The translations under genes were made by a program, and so were the position numbers. Positions 1 through 11,994 of a stretch of 63,241 nucleotides of DNA are shown piece after piece (position 1 is the stretch's first letter; the number at the start of each line of letters is the position of its first letter). The stretch lies in the NCBI GenBank assembly GCA_038093515.1, contig JBBPSI010000146.1, forward strand, positions 1-63,241. Direction: 5' to 3'. Source of the DNA: Butyriboletus loyo. Its lineage: Eukaryota > Basidiomycota > Agaricomycetes > Boletales > Boletaceae. The notes beneath the pieces are model-generated. The model had not been told where the DNA came from. It saw only the letters and a list, made by a program, of their open reading frames with translations, and did no database searches.

Positions 1-1087
1 TACAAATAGCTCTTATTATGCTATTGGACGATATGCTTAGTCTTATCTCTTATCTCTGTCATATCGTCATGTATTTCATACTATACCTTATAAAGGTACT
101 ATACAGAACATAAGTACAAACACTCATGTACTGTATATAAGACAGCCCTTATGGCTTGTTGCTTTTCTCTAGATCTTTCAGTTCTATCATCACTACTGCG
201 ATATCTCTAAGTTGAGCCTTGCTCCTTATACTCTGTTTGCGATACTCTCACTCTCGTATTATCAGTGAGTCTTTCCACTGATAGGTTTACCCTTGCATCC
301 TTCGTTGCCCTCGGTGCGCCTGCTCGGACTTTACCAATTCCGAAAGGTTATGAGCCCCGCTAGAGGCTTTTAATCTAAACATCTGTCGATTCTCGATAAT
401 GTTTCCAGCCCTGCGGAACGAGAGTGCTATCGCTCTTGGTTTACTATGGGTACTCGCTTTCTTGAGTCTCATACTGGCTTCCATATGTGGTGCATCGAAC
501 ATTATGTTCTTTAGCACACTATGGTTGCTAGCTGATTCTTTTATCATCGCACTACGTGTTGTTTCTCAGGATCACGATTTGACCTTACAATGGCGTTCAC
601 CTACTCATCATCATGCCTTGTCAATTAGATCGACTTCTCACCCGAGTCCTTCTAACTTACAAGAGGTTAGTGAACGTTCTGAAGCTTCATCCAAGAGTGA
701 GCACCCATGCATCAGTCGCTACACTCTTTTGTACTTTATACTGCCAGCGTCTTGTTACTTTAGTATATACACTGCCTCCTTCTGATCATTGTCACCTTGC
801 ACTCCCGATAACTCCGTTGAAGATCAATGTGTTGGGACAAGCAACATCTGGACTTGCCAATCATTTAAAATCCTCACAACAATGCCGTCATAAAGTAAGA
901 CTGGCCTCGACCCTTTTGTCCTAATGTACCCACCATAGACTGTTTGCAGAGGCTTCCCAGAGTCCCAAACTGGACCATCGGCGATAATGCAGCTGATGTC
1001 GGCCCTAAGCAGGATCGTGATTAGCCACTTTGGTGAGCATTATATCATTATCGCTATTGCTGCTGACTAGAGGAATGCTCTTCGTCT
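1..1087. other. AT-rich leader before the gag-like frame; no supportable gene
   Basis: This stretch is AT-rich compared with the rest of the window and has TATA-like tracts (for example around 88-100 and 135-142). It leads directly into the coiled-coil reading frame at 1088. The 128-residue frame at 399-785 has no recognisable domain and no codon-quality signal. The stretch could be the long terminal repeat and leader of a decayed retroelement, but the other terminal repeat is not visible in the window, so this stays a guess. Confidence 0.25.
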
Positions 1088-2059
1088 ATGACGGTGCCAT
1101 CATTCCCAGGCCAGATGGAACCAACGAGCTTGTTCGTCATCAAGACAGAACAGCAAATCCTGAGCCTCCTACCAGAGGAGCTAGAAGGCCTCGACCCCAA
1201 TGACACTGACAACCTCCTCATCCTGAACCTCGTAATTGATCGATTGGTTCCAACCCCCTCCGTTGTTTTCTCCTACAGAATCGCTTCCGAAACTTGGATC
1301 CGATCTTCAGAGGTTGGACCCCTCAAACCCATTGACTGGATCGATGAGGATGGTCACCACCACTGTCGCAAGGTCGAATATATACGATCTCATTCATTCC
1401 ACTATGAACCCCTGCACTCAATCTATGAGAACGCAGGCTTTCCTATTCTCACCCCCTCCTACGAAGCAACACCCGACGTTCTCCTTCATAACCATGGTTT
1501 CGAAATATTTTGTCGATCCCAATACCCAAATTTGGAAGAAATGAAGGAACGTCTTGTCCCTTTCTATGATAGATCGTCTCCTTTCAAAGGATTTGACAAG
1601 GACACACTCTGGAATATGACTCTTGCAGCGCAAGATTCGTCTCTATTCAACAGGAACTATCCCACTGTTGATGATCATGGGCACATCAAAGCCTATGACT
1701 ATTCTAGGCGGCCAGCGGAGTTCTTCGAGGTTGGTGAAGAATATTTTAGAAATTGGGATGTACTGACATGAAGGAGGTGGAATGAGATCCAGGATAGGAT
1801 TTGGAGGACGAGATTCCACCAGCTCCACCCTTTCTTCCGGAAAAGTCGCATTGATATTGAAGCTTCTAATCTCCTGTTCAAGTTTGCTCACGAACTTGCT
1901 GCAGAGCAGCAAGACATCGCTGAAGACTTGGAACAAAATGTCCGACACTTACAACAAGATCTCAGACAACTCCAAACAGATCTTAGAAACCGTGAAGAGA
2001 CAGATCGAAGCAATCATCGTGAATACTGGGAGATCGGAGTTGAGACTGGAGGAAGATGA
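1088..2059 (+). pseudogene. Gag-like coiled-coil protein interrupted by an in-frame stop
   Basis: A frame opens with ATG at 1088, reads 227 codons to a TGA at 1769-1771, and then continues in the same frame without any indel to a TGA at 2057-2059. The part after the first stop is clearly protein-like: a Trp/Arg-rich stretch, then a long amphipathic Gln/Glu/Leu-rich coiled coil. The two pieces therefore look like one protein of about 320 residues with a nonsense mutation. There is no signal peptide, and no zinc knuckle, protease or reverse transcriptase follows. Length, coiled coil and AT-rich leader fit a retroelement gag-type protein, but I do not recognise a specific family. A host gene, or stop-codon readthrough, are alternatives. 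Confidence 0.4.
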
Positions 2060-2305
2060 AGAAGTCGAACTCCTACAGAACATAGAGTTCTGGGACGACT
2101 TTTACTTCTCAATGGTACGCTTGTAAGATCTGGTAAGCTGCGAGCCACATGGGGCCTGTAATAGATTTTGGTCCCTGCTCAGGCCTCTCTACGTCGAGAC
2201 GTCGAACTCAAGCAAGATCAGCATATCTGAAATACGCTTATCTTTCTTCACGCATGTCTGTCTGGGATTACACACAAATACTCATTGTATGGACAAGTTC
2301 TCCTT

Positions 2306-2912
2306 CTACTTGGAGTTTAGCAGCTTGAACACTGCAAGAACTCTCTGGTGGAAAAATAAAACAAATCCACACCTGGTTTCCCAACATATGTTTTGAGGAA
2401 TTTGAAGCGTATCGCCGACGGAAAACCGAACAACCGGGTCTTTAAGTGCCTCGAATGCGTCCCGTACATCAATGAAAAGTGCCTCTCCCGCCGGGCCAAT
2501 CCGATCTGGATGATTCTTCCTCGCAAATGCTCTAAAAGCAGACTTGAGTGTACCCTCGTCCGAATGTGGGTTGACCCCAAGGAGTTCATAAAAGTTCTTC
2601 GGAAGTCCACTCGAGGCATCAATAAAGTTGTATATGAGATAGCAGAGCACAACGGCAGCATAGGTATATCGGTAGTCGCGAATATAAGCGGGTGATCGCA
2701 GAGGCGGAGGAGGTATCTTGAATAGTCTCTGCGAAAATTGGTGGATCACAGGAAGTGATTGGCGGGTTGCAAAGTCTGGGAGGTAAGTCCAACATGCGAA
2801 TTGAAAAAGGGTACCAGACATCTGCCAAATGAAAACCAATCAGCATTACATACATGCACAATGAGAAGACTGAAAGGCTCAGAGCTGCACGAGACAGCCA
2901 ATGTGATCTCAT
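2306..2912 (-). pseudogene. Truncated membrane J-domain (DnaJ-like) protein gene
   Basis: Reading leftward from an ATG at 2912, the product starts with a hydrophobic segment and continues with a conserved stretch containing LPDFATRQ. A second hydrophobic segment follows (YTYAAVVLCYLIYNF), then a J domain starting NFYELLGV with the canonical HPD tripeptide (KNHPDR) and ending DAFEALKDPVVRF. J domains stimulate Hsp70 ATPase; membrane-anchored fungal homologues act at the ER or mitochondrial membrane. Two oddities point to decay. Joining the first exon to the rest needs an intron of only about 28 nt (near 2830-2855). After VVRF the conserved C-terminal half of the family, including a further membrane segment, is replaced by unrelated sequence and a stop. 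The next gene upstream on the same strand is also truncated. Confidence 0.6.
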
Positions 2913-3108
2913 ATCCTCGACCGAATGAATGGCCCAGCTAAAGCCCAATTCAGTGCCATCCACGCCCCTGCATATGTATGCACGCAACCACACGCCCGGA
3001 ACGCGATGTTCTCTAGCGTGGACGCTATTAGCGCGCGCCGCCATCTGTCTAGCGGCACTATTACTTGTATTAAAGTCATCAGGACCTAGTAAAATAATGC
3101 CCACTCAC

Positions 3109-3974
3109 CAGATGGCATGAATGCACCTTTCGAGGAAAGTTGTGCTGGCACACTCTGTGATGAAGTCCTTCGTCTTGTCGAATTCATCCTCACAACCAGC
3201 CTCAAAACCAGCAGAGTCATGGAAGACAAATTTCCCGTTACTTTTGAAAACCATCTCATAATTGATATCATGGAGTCCACGCTGTGAAACACGAGACGGC
3301 TTGCAAAAGCACTACAAATGACATGGACGTAGCCATGACACTCACCTCCCCAGATCCCTGGATCGCAAAGTCAACCTGATCACGCGTCAACGGCATTAGC
3401 ATCCGGTATATCTCAGCTTTATCAACCCTACCTTTTCTCCTTGATGGTGGATCTCCGGATCTTCCGTCGCGTTGCATATGCACTGAAGGGTGGTCGTCTT
3501 GCCGGCATTCGCCCTGCCAATGATGAGAATTCTAAATCGTCCAAATTTCTCCATGAAATCCAGGTCAACATGTTGCATGAACGTCCGCATATCGGCAGCA
3601 CTCGAGTTATCGGGGTGTGGCTCGAGAGAGGTGGGATCTGTGACCTGTTCCTTGGGCGCATCTGAATCTTTGTGCTGTGTCTCAAGGGCCAGAGAGTCGG
3701 CGCATTTGGCTTGGGTCAGGAGAATTTTTGAATCGCTGGGGACTGCGTTGGGTTGCATGCCGGGTGCATCGGAATGCTCGGAACTTGGAGGCGCCGAAGA
3801 CAAATCTCTGTTGGTAATGCCGGACCGGAGGCGTTGCAATCGTTGTTGTAAGGCCTTCATTTCAAGAATGCCTAAGAAAGCTGAGAGACGAATGAAGCAC
3901 GACTGGAGAGCTTGGGAGGTGGTGGATGCGAACAGTGGACACCGTGGAATTACAGGACGGGAAATGCCGCGCAC
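3109..3974 (-). pseudogene. P-loop GTPase gene lacking its 3' half
   Basis: Three exons are readable: 3974-3432, 3375-3346 and 3281-3109. The spliced product has a low-complexity N-terminus, then a G1 loop (IIGRANAGKTT) and a G3 motif (FHDSAGFEAG), and ends at IHAIW at a 5' splice site (GTGAGT, 3108-3103). In the common Agaricomycete G-domain family this point is followed by YCIP-type sequence with the base-binding G4 motif. None of that is found before the neighbouring J-domain fragment about 200 bp away. The gene is therefore cut inside the GTPase domain and would lack nucleotide-base recognition. The start could be at 3974 or at the internal Met codon near 3860. Function in these fungi is unknown; they resemble the septin/IMMUN-type AAG-box GTPases. 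Confidence 0.65.
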
Positions 3975-4218
3975 TACCTAATCGGGAAACGATGGCCCCT
4001 TTTGCACACAAGGGTTAATCCGCGAGATCAAGCCTCAGCATCTTAGACCCGACTATGCATACCTCGCAAGCGTGCGGATAGTTGTGGAAGCGAACCTGAG
4101 GGAGTTGTTTGAAGCGGATATCAATGATGATGCGGAGGGGGCCATGTTTGAGGTCGGAGCCGGAGAGGTAGGCATGTTTGAGTGTCGGAACGACGCTGAT
4201 GCAGGACCCACTTTATAG

Positions 4219-5838
4219 CATCCTCCGCTTCGCTATCATCTATTACGACACCGAGCGGCATCCCCGCGGCCGCCAACACCAGTCCCACGGCTGTTGATCT
4301 AGGGGAGATACTCGCTCGATTCCAGAACCTCGAGGTTGCGAGGTTAGGTAGTGCGTGCGGAAATTGGAGCGGATGGATCGAGCGACAACAGTCTGCGATG
4401 AGAAACATCGATGGAAACGCAGACGCATCGTCGTTGTCAAAGGGCGATATCGGAACGAGGAAGCCAAGGATCGTGGCACAGCGGGATCAGCTTGAGGGGC
4501 CGATTAAAGGCACGACCACCGCGGACGACAAAGGAAAAGGGAAGGAGAAGGTCGGTCGGTCTGTCGCCGAATCTGCACTTGGCGCTGGACTCGGAGATTG
4601 GGAGATCGGGCCCGAGGGCGAGGCGTGTGAGGGGTGGGATTGGGCAGGCGTTGCTGGGATTTGGAGGTGAGTCACTCGAGTATATTCTTAGCTTTCGGTC
4701 GGTGCCACGAACGGATGTGGATCATTTGTGCTCGTATATGGAGTGTCACCATTTGTTCCGCTCCGTTTGTGACCCCCTCATTTGTGCTGGTGCACCCACC
4801 AGCGACACACGATCTGGCTTCACGCCACGCTCGACATTCATACTGTATATATGCGTTGGTTGACGATGACGAACTGACAACGTTCTTTCCCTTGCCTCTT
4901 GAACGTTGCGTGTGTTGGATGAATTATTGTGTGAGTGTGCTTCCTCGATCCAGATCTCGTGGTTTCTTCTTGCTTGTTACTTTTTTGTATGATACGGTCG
5001 GTCAGTGTTTGGTTGATCATTCAACTAACACGAACATATTCCATGGTTGCGCGGTTGGGGTACCGTTCCCAACCTCACTGGAGGTGTTCAACGAGATACT
5101 AACACACTTTGGTCGTTTTCCGTAAACAGTTTTCAACGTATGTACCAATCCATCTCCTCTCGACCGTTCCTGACCACATCTTGTATAGCTCGACACGAGT
5201 AAGTTCCTCACTCATGATGCACAAGAAGCGTCTCGTATCATACCCATGGAACTTCGGATCACTGGGTACACACGTGCGGGACTAATGCCGGTCCACGACG
5301 CCGAGCCTGCACGCGGCAATATCAACGCCTTCCCTGGGAGCGAACACCCAAGACGAGCGTCCGCGCGGGCTACTTCCGTCCACCACCCGTCATCCATTTC
5401 TCTGGTTCTTCTGTCGGTTCCGATCGTGGTTCGGACGACGGGCGGAGAGTCACAGGAAGCGTGCAGCTCATTGGAGGGGGTGAAGTCAAGTAGCACTTGG
5501 TGAGTTGCTGTTCTCGTTCCTCGTTCCCTCGTCCTTTCTTCCCTCCGTACCCCACCCTACACCCACGTTTGGTCGTCCGTGACGCAAACAAGAATGGTTT
5601 GACATCTGACTCTTTAGGACACATACACACAGGAATCCACCTTTCCAGGAACTTCGACACCAGAGTGGTTGAGCGAGGCCGTGCAGGTCGGTGGGATTGG
5701 GAGTGCAATCAGGGTTCTCGGGACGTGGACTGGAGCGAGACATGAGAGGGCCGATCCGCTTGGTGTTGTTCCCAGTGAGATGCTGAGTTTTGACGTGTTG
5801 AATGTGCAGGCCCGTTCTGGGCTTGGAAGGTTGCGTGA
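4219..5838 (+). pseudogene. Conserved fungal protein (F-box-protein-like family), multiply disrupted
   Basis: Pieces of one protein family are spread over three frames. An N-terminal exon ends DWAGVAGIWR before GTGAGT at 4669. RCVCWMNY follows near 4904-4927 with no AG acceptor just before it. TGGVQRDTNTLWSF lies near 5080-5120, YPWNFGSLGTHVRD near 5243-5285, and GYFRPPPVIHFSG near 5369-5407. The end is TPEWLSEAVQVGGIGSA, an intron, and GPFWAWKVA with a TGA at 5836-5838. A TAA follows THVRD, the frame shifts twice before GYFRPPP, and a TAG occupies the position where Trp is expected just before the GTGAGT at about 5500. The gene is therefore dead. I link it to fungal proteins usually annotated as F-box proteins, but I see no F-box motif, and the 5' end is not defined. 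Confidence 0.5.
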
Positions 5839-8048
5839 TTGGATTTGCAGCAAGGCCGAGTAGGACTTGGCAAGATGGTTGATCGATGTGGTAGTTTGGG
5901 ACACATGAATAGTAAACCAGGTGGGACCAGCTTTACCCCTGGAGAGAGACCTTCCACACGGAGGCAAAGCCCATACTTCCCCGACCTACTACGCAGGCTT
6001 TTTTCTTTCATCACAGTGGTTCATTCTTTATTCTATGGTTATGGTTTCAGTGACTTGAACTTTGATACACTGCACGATGGAAGTACGAGCAAAACGGCAC
6101 GATGTGAAGCTGTCCGAGTTCCAGACATGAGCGTCTCAGTCGGACGTCTTTTCTTGCGCACATTGACCAAAGCACGTTCGATTTCGATTCAATGGCTTGC
6201 ACATCTTCGTAAGTACCATAACTGCAAACATAGCCTTGAAAAACAGTCATGATTCAGGGAATACATACTACATAGTGCCAAAACATGGCCATCATAATGG
6301 GAATGGTTCAACTGACCTACCTCGAGTCGTCACACATACACGTACATATTTGAACCCCTCCAGGCTCGTCATCATTTTTCATAATCTGGATTCAGCCGTT
6401 AGCTCGTACCAGTGGCTGATCTAATCAGCACCATCATACGAAATGTTCAAGTCGGCAATTCATCGTTTGCAAGGGGGGGAGGGGGGCCCGGGCCGACCTG
6501 GTGCTGCAAGTGTAAGGTAAGTATGCATCAGTAAAACAGTTGCTGGTTTCCAGTGCTAACCGAGTGTAGTCGAGTGCTACAGACTGCTACAGACTGCTAA
6601 CCAGTGGTTCCGACCAATAACCGTTTCACTGATGTGGCACATTATAACGGGTATCAGGCTGCAGGCAGATCCAGTGGCATCCCAAACTTGTAAGACGACG
6701 ACGACGGAACGAGTGACACTGTCGAAAGGCCCGTAACTCCATTCTCGACTCACCCAGACCAGCATGTGCATACGTGTAGTAGTAGTAACATCCGTCAGTA
6801 AGCAGGCTACAGCACTGAAAGGCAGAGATACCGAACGGTTTCCGTTCAGTATCACCGTGACAGCCAGCAAACGTGTCCAACTTGAAGCACCACTAGCATT
6901 GAAGTTACGGGACCTACTAGGTCACAAGTTTGCCAGCCGCCATGTGCTTCAACTTTGAGCAGCGTCCGCCATGGGTGATTATGTAATTGATTGTTCCGGA
7001 CCCCGGATTGCCACAGACTATAATATGTACATGTCAGCGCGGGAAAAAAAAAACGGCCGAACGACTCCGGTCCGACCTCGACATTGACAGACCCCTTATG
7101 GCTTTATGGACACACGCGTGGTATTGGCAGGTACCCCTTTTTCGTTACCCATTTCTCCTTCGTTACCATCGTCGTCTGACACCTTTGTTTTTAGTATTGT
7201 AGTAATTACCGAGGTCATCCGTTTTCAGGACTCGATTACCGGATTAGGTGCGATCGCCTTTTCATTTCCAGACCCCCTCGGTCGTCTTTGCTCTCTCCAG
7301 GCAGCGGCTGAGGTGCGTACCCTTGTGCTTTTATCGTTTTTACTTCATCCAATGTAGTATACAGTGGGCATACTTGGTTTTCACAGGACCATATCTCCAT
7401 CATTATTGCACCCGTTTGGTCCCGGGACCCCGGAAACGCGCGCCGACTCCCCCCCGAGATAGTACACTTTCAAGTTTCGTTCTCGTCGGATCGGTTTCGA
7501 ACTGTCTATACCAGAATCGCATTACCCATGTTTACCGCAATAAAAGAAGAATATATCACTACGGTGGTTATACTAATATAAAACGTGCAATCCCCCCCCT
7601 CCCCGCCTTCCCCTCAAACGACATCCACCCGTAAACCCGATCCCGGGGGAAAAAAATTGTATGTGGACAAGGAAAGGGACGAGGGATTGAATGACGAGTG
7701 AATGCGTGATAGGCGAATTGTCGATGATATAGATACACACAAACGGCACATCTTACAAATATTGTCGATAAAAAATCGCACAAGCGAGTGAACGCTTGGT
7801 GGTGCCGAGGATAAGTAGAAAACAGAAGTCAGAGGGGGGTGGGATCCGAGATGCCGGATAAACAAGCGAAGGGTAGCTTTTGGTTCTTCTCCGCTGGGGT
7901 ACGAGGAGAGGAGAGGGAAACAGAGGGAAACAGAGGGAAATGAAGGGAAAGAAAAGAGTGTAGAGGAAAGAAAGAAAAAGACTCTACTGTAGAACTCCCA
8001 CTCCTCACAAGCATCACCTTGGGCTGCGGTCCTGAATCGTTCCGTTCA
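5839..8048. other. 2.2 kb without a supportable gene
   Basis: Short overlapping frames exist on both strands but none shows a domain or a consistent exon chain. A G-rich tract (GGGGGGGAGGGGGGCCCGGG type) lies at about 6473-6493, and a short repeat of the type AGACTGCTAC lies near 6580-6600. A purine-rich repeat lies at 7912-7950. A weak exon chain beginning at 7106 (+) was considered and not accepted. Confidence 0.5.
7912..7950. repeat. Purine-rich short tandem repeat (GAGGGAAACA type)
   Basis: Three to four copies of a 10-nt unit GAGGGAAACA sit in a longer polypurine tract running to about 7980, on the 3' side of the DUF6533 gene. Confidence 0.6.
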
Positions 8049-9728
8049 CTAGCCCAACACGGTTAGTTCTGTGTGGTCCACACACTTCCCGGTGTCGTCT
8101 GACATGTATCCCTCGTCGTCTGCTTGGTCGCCCACACGGCTCGATAGGCGACGCAGGTTGAGAATGAGGTGGGCGAGCGTAATATTGGAGACGCTCCAGA
8201 TGAAGCTGCGTGTGATAGCAATTTAACGTCGTGTCAGGCAACCGCGGCTACGAAGTGAAACGAAGCACAAGGGAAAGACACCCACAAGACACCCAAAAAT
8301 GACAGTGATATCTGGTGAATCCCGCGGGACTGCATCAGAGCAAGCCCACCAACTTGGATGAAGAATCCCAACTTACCGGTGCAGCGACCGACAACACCAT
8401 GTTGGTGACACGTAACGCTGAAACACAGCCTTGTCAGAGAGCAAAAGATCCGATATCGCTCAACAGATTTACCAAACAAGCCCTATCACATGGTATGAGC
8501 GCATTCCGCACGTCAAGAAAAAAGAACACGCACCAAGAAGTATATGCTTCCATCCCGATACATGATCTGGGCCATCTGTGCATTCCGTGACCGCGGTCGA
8601 TCGAGTGCATTCCACACCGTCGTCAAGAAAATCATGAATTCGAATGCAATCTAGGGGGAGCAAAACAAAAAATGCGTAAGCATGACATCGTCCCGCAACA
8701 CACAATGATGATAACATACACCAGGGGTCCATAGCAGCACGAACTTGGGCTTCGCCATGGGAATACAAACGCGCAAAAGGGGGTTGAACATCAGCGTTGC
8801 TAGAGACCCGATGGATTGAACATTGGATGAACGGCGTCATGGTCTCAGCATAGAAAAATACACGTACGCAGCATCTCGTGTATGACATAGCCCGCCAAAC
8901 TCAGCGCGACGATCTGGGTCACGACAAAGACCGTCAGGGTACCCAACATCAATCGCGGGGACCGATCCCAAAGGACCCATAACCGGAGCAATACCAAGAC
9001 TGACGTGTTCCAGAATCTGATCAGCCACGAAAACTCTGCTTTCTCAAAGACAAGTGCGATGACTCACAATTGCTCGTTGCAATGGACAACATGCCAACGG
9101 CCACCGCGAAGGCATACCATCCTTTGCACCTAATTAAAAAATGATGCATCAGAAGACAGATAGGCAGCTATCACAACGATAGACCCACAACTGTACGAAA
9201 GTTGATGAGCTCCACTTGCACAGAACGAAACGGAGCGTGCTCACCGGAAGAGATAGGTACGGCGCCACACCACTGAACTCTGCCAAACAAGGGGGATTAG
9301 GGCTGAGCAACCACCCGGAAGCGGTGGGACGACGACCCCCACTCACCATGTGACTGTACGATCATCGCAAATGGGACCACGTAACGGTTGAACAAGAACA
9401 AGACCTTGGGTACCGACAGTCTTGCCTTCCAAATGAGCTGCACTTCATCCGGGAAAGTGAGGATGTGATCCCAGAGCAGAATCTATCGCCGCAAGCAGGG
9501 GCACAGGGGAAAGCGTAACAAGCGTGTAGTACGTGGTGTGTCGACGAACGTGTCGAGCAGAGGGTTACAAAACAGACCCGGGTATTGGAAAGGACGAGGA
9601 CGCACCACCAGCCCAACCGCTAGAGCGTACCGAGAAATAAAAAAAATGGATGTGGGCATCAGCGATCAGCACTCACCGCTCACATATTGCGACGCTTCGA
9701 GCTGTTGAATTTCGAGTGACGACGCCAT
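8049..9728 (-). CDS. DUF6533-family integral membrane protein
   Basis: This is a multi-exon gene. It starts at 9728 (MASSLEIQQLEASQYVS) and splices at 9677 to a 14-nt exon (9619-9606), then to 9482-9347. The joined reading AVGLVILLWDHILTFPDEVQLIW, with the following ARLSVPKVLFLFNRYVVPF, is the hallmark of DUF6533. Later exons give FSGVAPYLS, KGWYAFAVAVGMLSIATSN, LLRLWVLWDR, a Thr/Val-rich helix, GIAFEFMIFLTTVWNALDR and ANMVLSVAAP-type helices. The end is FIWSVSNITLAHLILNLRR with a hydrophilic tail and a TAG at 8049-8051. About seven hydrophobic helices are expected. Function is unknown; the family is greatly expanded in Agaricomycetes and receptor-like in layout. The exon carrying KGWYAF does not join in phase with its neighbours at obvious splice sites, so the model there is unresolved. 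Confidence 0.75.
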
Positions 9729-10667
9729 CCAAGTCAAGCGCTCTCGCAAACGACTTTTACGAGGGGATGGAGAGAAGGAGGAGAAAAGCAAATATACCCA
9801 AGGCCCACTGGCTTGAAGGGACGCGCTCAGGAAACGTCGGTGACCGGAAATCGGATCAGTGGTAATAAATCGTCACGCATGGTTCAAGTTGGTTCGAGCA
9901 GGTGCCGATGGCGTTGACGTACACCCGTGAGGATTACGGTCGATTACGGCGGAAGAGAACCACTGACAGCACAAGCGAGCGGCGACGAAAAGGACATCTT
10001 AGACAGGTATAGGCACCATTGATGGACCCTGTCGCAGCCAAATGAACAGCGAAATCAACCCGTGGACAAGTCGAGGCATTTTCTTCCCACCGGGAGCTTT
10101 TTCTCCCGGTGACTCGCTGTTTGAGTACAGCCATCCTAGCAACAATAGACTAGCCAAGTCAACATCTGCACAATCTTGACTCACGAGCGGGGGAACCTGG
10201 CAAGACTCTACGCCAAGTTTGGGTAGTGTACAACATAGAGTTTGAATCACTTATATCCAGGACAAGACTCGTATTCAGGCAAAGTTGGAAACGGTACATA
10301 GTGATTCGCATGAGATAGTCCGCAATTTCATGTTTGGGAGCCCACGGAGCGAGGATGGTAACAAGTAACAGCCCCACGGTTAAACAAAACAATCCGCCTT
10401 GGAACGAGCGTTCGATCATCAGAGCGCATACGTGCACACGAATTGTCCTCGATGGACGATGAGCAGTCTTATCTAGGCGCTCTTGCAAAGGCAAGACTCT
10501 GCAGCCTGGCAAGACACAAGTGTCCCTGTCTACTATCGCCACGGAGAGGAAGAAACAGGTCAAGTCCGGAAACTCGAGACTCGAATTGATCTATCGGCGG
10601 ATATCGTTACTCTCCGATGTCGTGCGGGAGATGGAAAAATACACACCTTTGGGGCAGACGTTGACGA
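9729..10667. other. Intergenic, nothing recognised
   Basis: This stretch holds the upstream region of the DUF6533 gene and the 3' flank of the PIN-domain gene. A minus-strand frame at 10159-10563 has one hydrophobic stretch but no recognisable family, and is not supported as a gene. Confidence 0.4.
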
Positions 10668-11994
10668 TCATGGGTCGGGCTCCAATTTCTCACCTCTCGC
10701 CAAGACCCTGACGACCTTGCTGGGTTGAGCAACCACCTCCATCATCTGCATGACAGCAGGCGGACGTTCGACGAGGCCTGTCCCGCGCGTGGCGGGAGGG
10801 CCAGTACCACTGTGCAAGTTGATCCTGCCCCGTCCTGTCGGTCGCTTGCCCCTCTCATCGTCTTCGGCACCGCGATGTTGCGCAGGGGAAGTCGACGGGA
10901 CGGGAGTCGGCTCGAACATGAGTGTCGGGATGCCAGCTCGCGCTGCCCAATGACCGATCAGAATACCAGCCGAACGAGGTTCATACCTGTGGAGATGAGG
11001 GCTAGGCGCTGGAAGAGGAACAGGAGAGGATAACTCGGCGTTGGACCCTGGGACAGCCCTGTCGACCTGTGCTTGGGCTGACGAAGGAGAGAGGACCGCA
11101 AGAACGACCTTGAGGTCCTTGACAGCTTGTTTATCGACGGTCGAAGCGGCATGATTGACTTCCCAACGGGCACAGCATATCATTCTTCTAACCCACTCTG
11201 GAGATCCAGATAGATGGAGAGTCTGAGAGGCGGGTTTCTCCTTATCGTCGTCGGTGGCGGGGTCTCTGAACTCAATTTGGTCCCACGGTACAAACGCGTC
11301 GTCACGCTGGACCCTGATGCGGGGATTTGTTCCAACCTGTGCTTCCAAGATCCTAGAAGCAGCGCGGGCTCTCTGTGCGAGTGAACTTGTGCCTTTCTTG
11401 AGAAGGTCCAATGTATTGAGGGCTACGCCGATGCCGTGAGCGCCAAACGCAAATGTAGGAGAGCAACGGCCAACCTTCGAGTGGGACGATGACAATCTCT
11501 TCGCGACCGTCCCTGCACCATTTCTTGACCTGGTGAAGTGCATGGACCAAGACGCTCGCATCGACAACGATGAGATCTGCATCCTTGTTCGCCACGCTGT
11601 CGCTCAACTTGCGTGGTTTATCCTTGTATCTGGATTCTGGATGGTCGCGCTCCCTGTCAGCGTGCTCCTTCTTGGTCAGTTTCTGTCCTGATGCGGGACG
11701 CAGCTTTGCGCCATGGGTGACGATGGCTGTGCGGCGATTCGGGTTGGGATGGGCTACGGCGAGGTCGGCCTGCGGCTGACGCCGATCTCTCCAATTCCCA
11801 GATGCAGGACCGCGGGTGACAGACTTTTCGAGCTGTTCGACCTGGTGACTGAGGAATGCTGCGCCGAGAGCGCGGGACATGGCGAGCTTGTTGGGTGTGG
11901 GAGTTGTGGCGGGCCCCTGGGAAGGGACAAGTGGACACTGTGAGGTAAAACGGGGGTGAGATAGACAAAGGAAGCGTACGTTTGATTCTGCCAT
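10668..11994 (-). CDS. PIN-domain protein (putative RNA-binding/nuclease-like)
   Basis: Two long exons are joined across a clear intron whose donor follows IVIVPLE near 11487. Starting at 11994, the product has a basic, Pro-rich N-terminus, then the PIN core DLIVVDASVLVHAL with its first acidic residue. The next acidic segment EEIVIVPLEALNTLDLLKKG spans the intron, and LAQRARAASRILEAQ follows. A long low-complexity tail ends LARGEKLEPDP. The layout matches the PIN-like fold of SMG6/Nmd4-type proteins of nonsense-mediated decay or related RNA metabolism, with about 430 residues in all. The first intron, after MAESN, is 42 nt and in frame, so it may or may not be removed. Whether the acidic residues suffice for catalysis cannot be judged by eye. 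Confidence 0.7.

Noticed and set aside
399..785. A 128-residue plus-strand gene
   Set aside because: The hydrophobic stretch and low-quality tail look like chance in an AT-rich region; no homologue is recalled.
7106..7634. A small multi-exon plus-strand gene starting at 7106
   Set aside because: Donor and acceptor candidates exist, but the product matches nothing and its last part is Arg/Pro-rich noise.
10159..10563. A 134-residue minus-strand membrane protein
   Set aside because: It has one hydrophobic stretch but no conserved motif, and no exon partner could be found.
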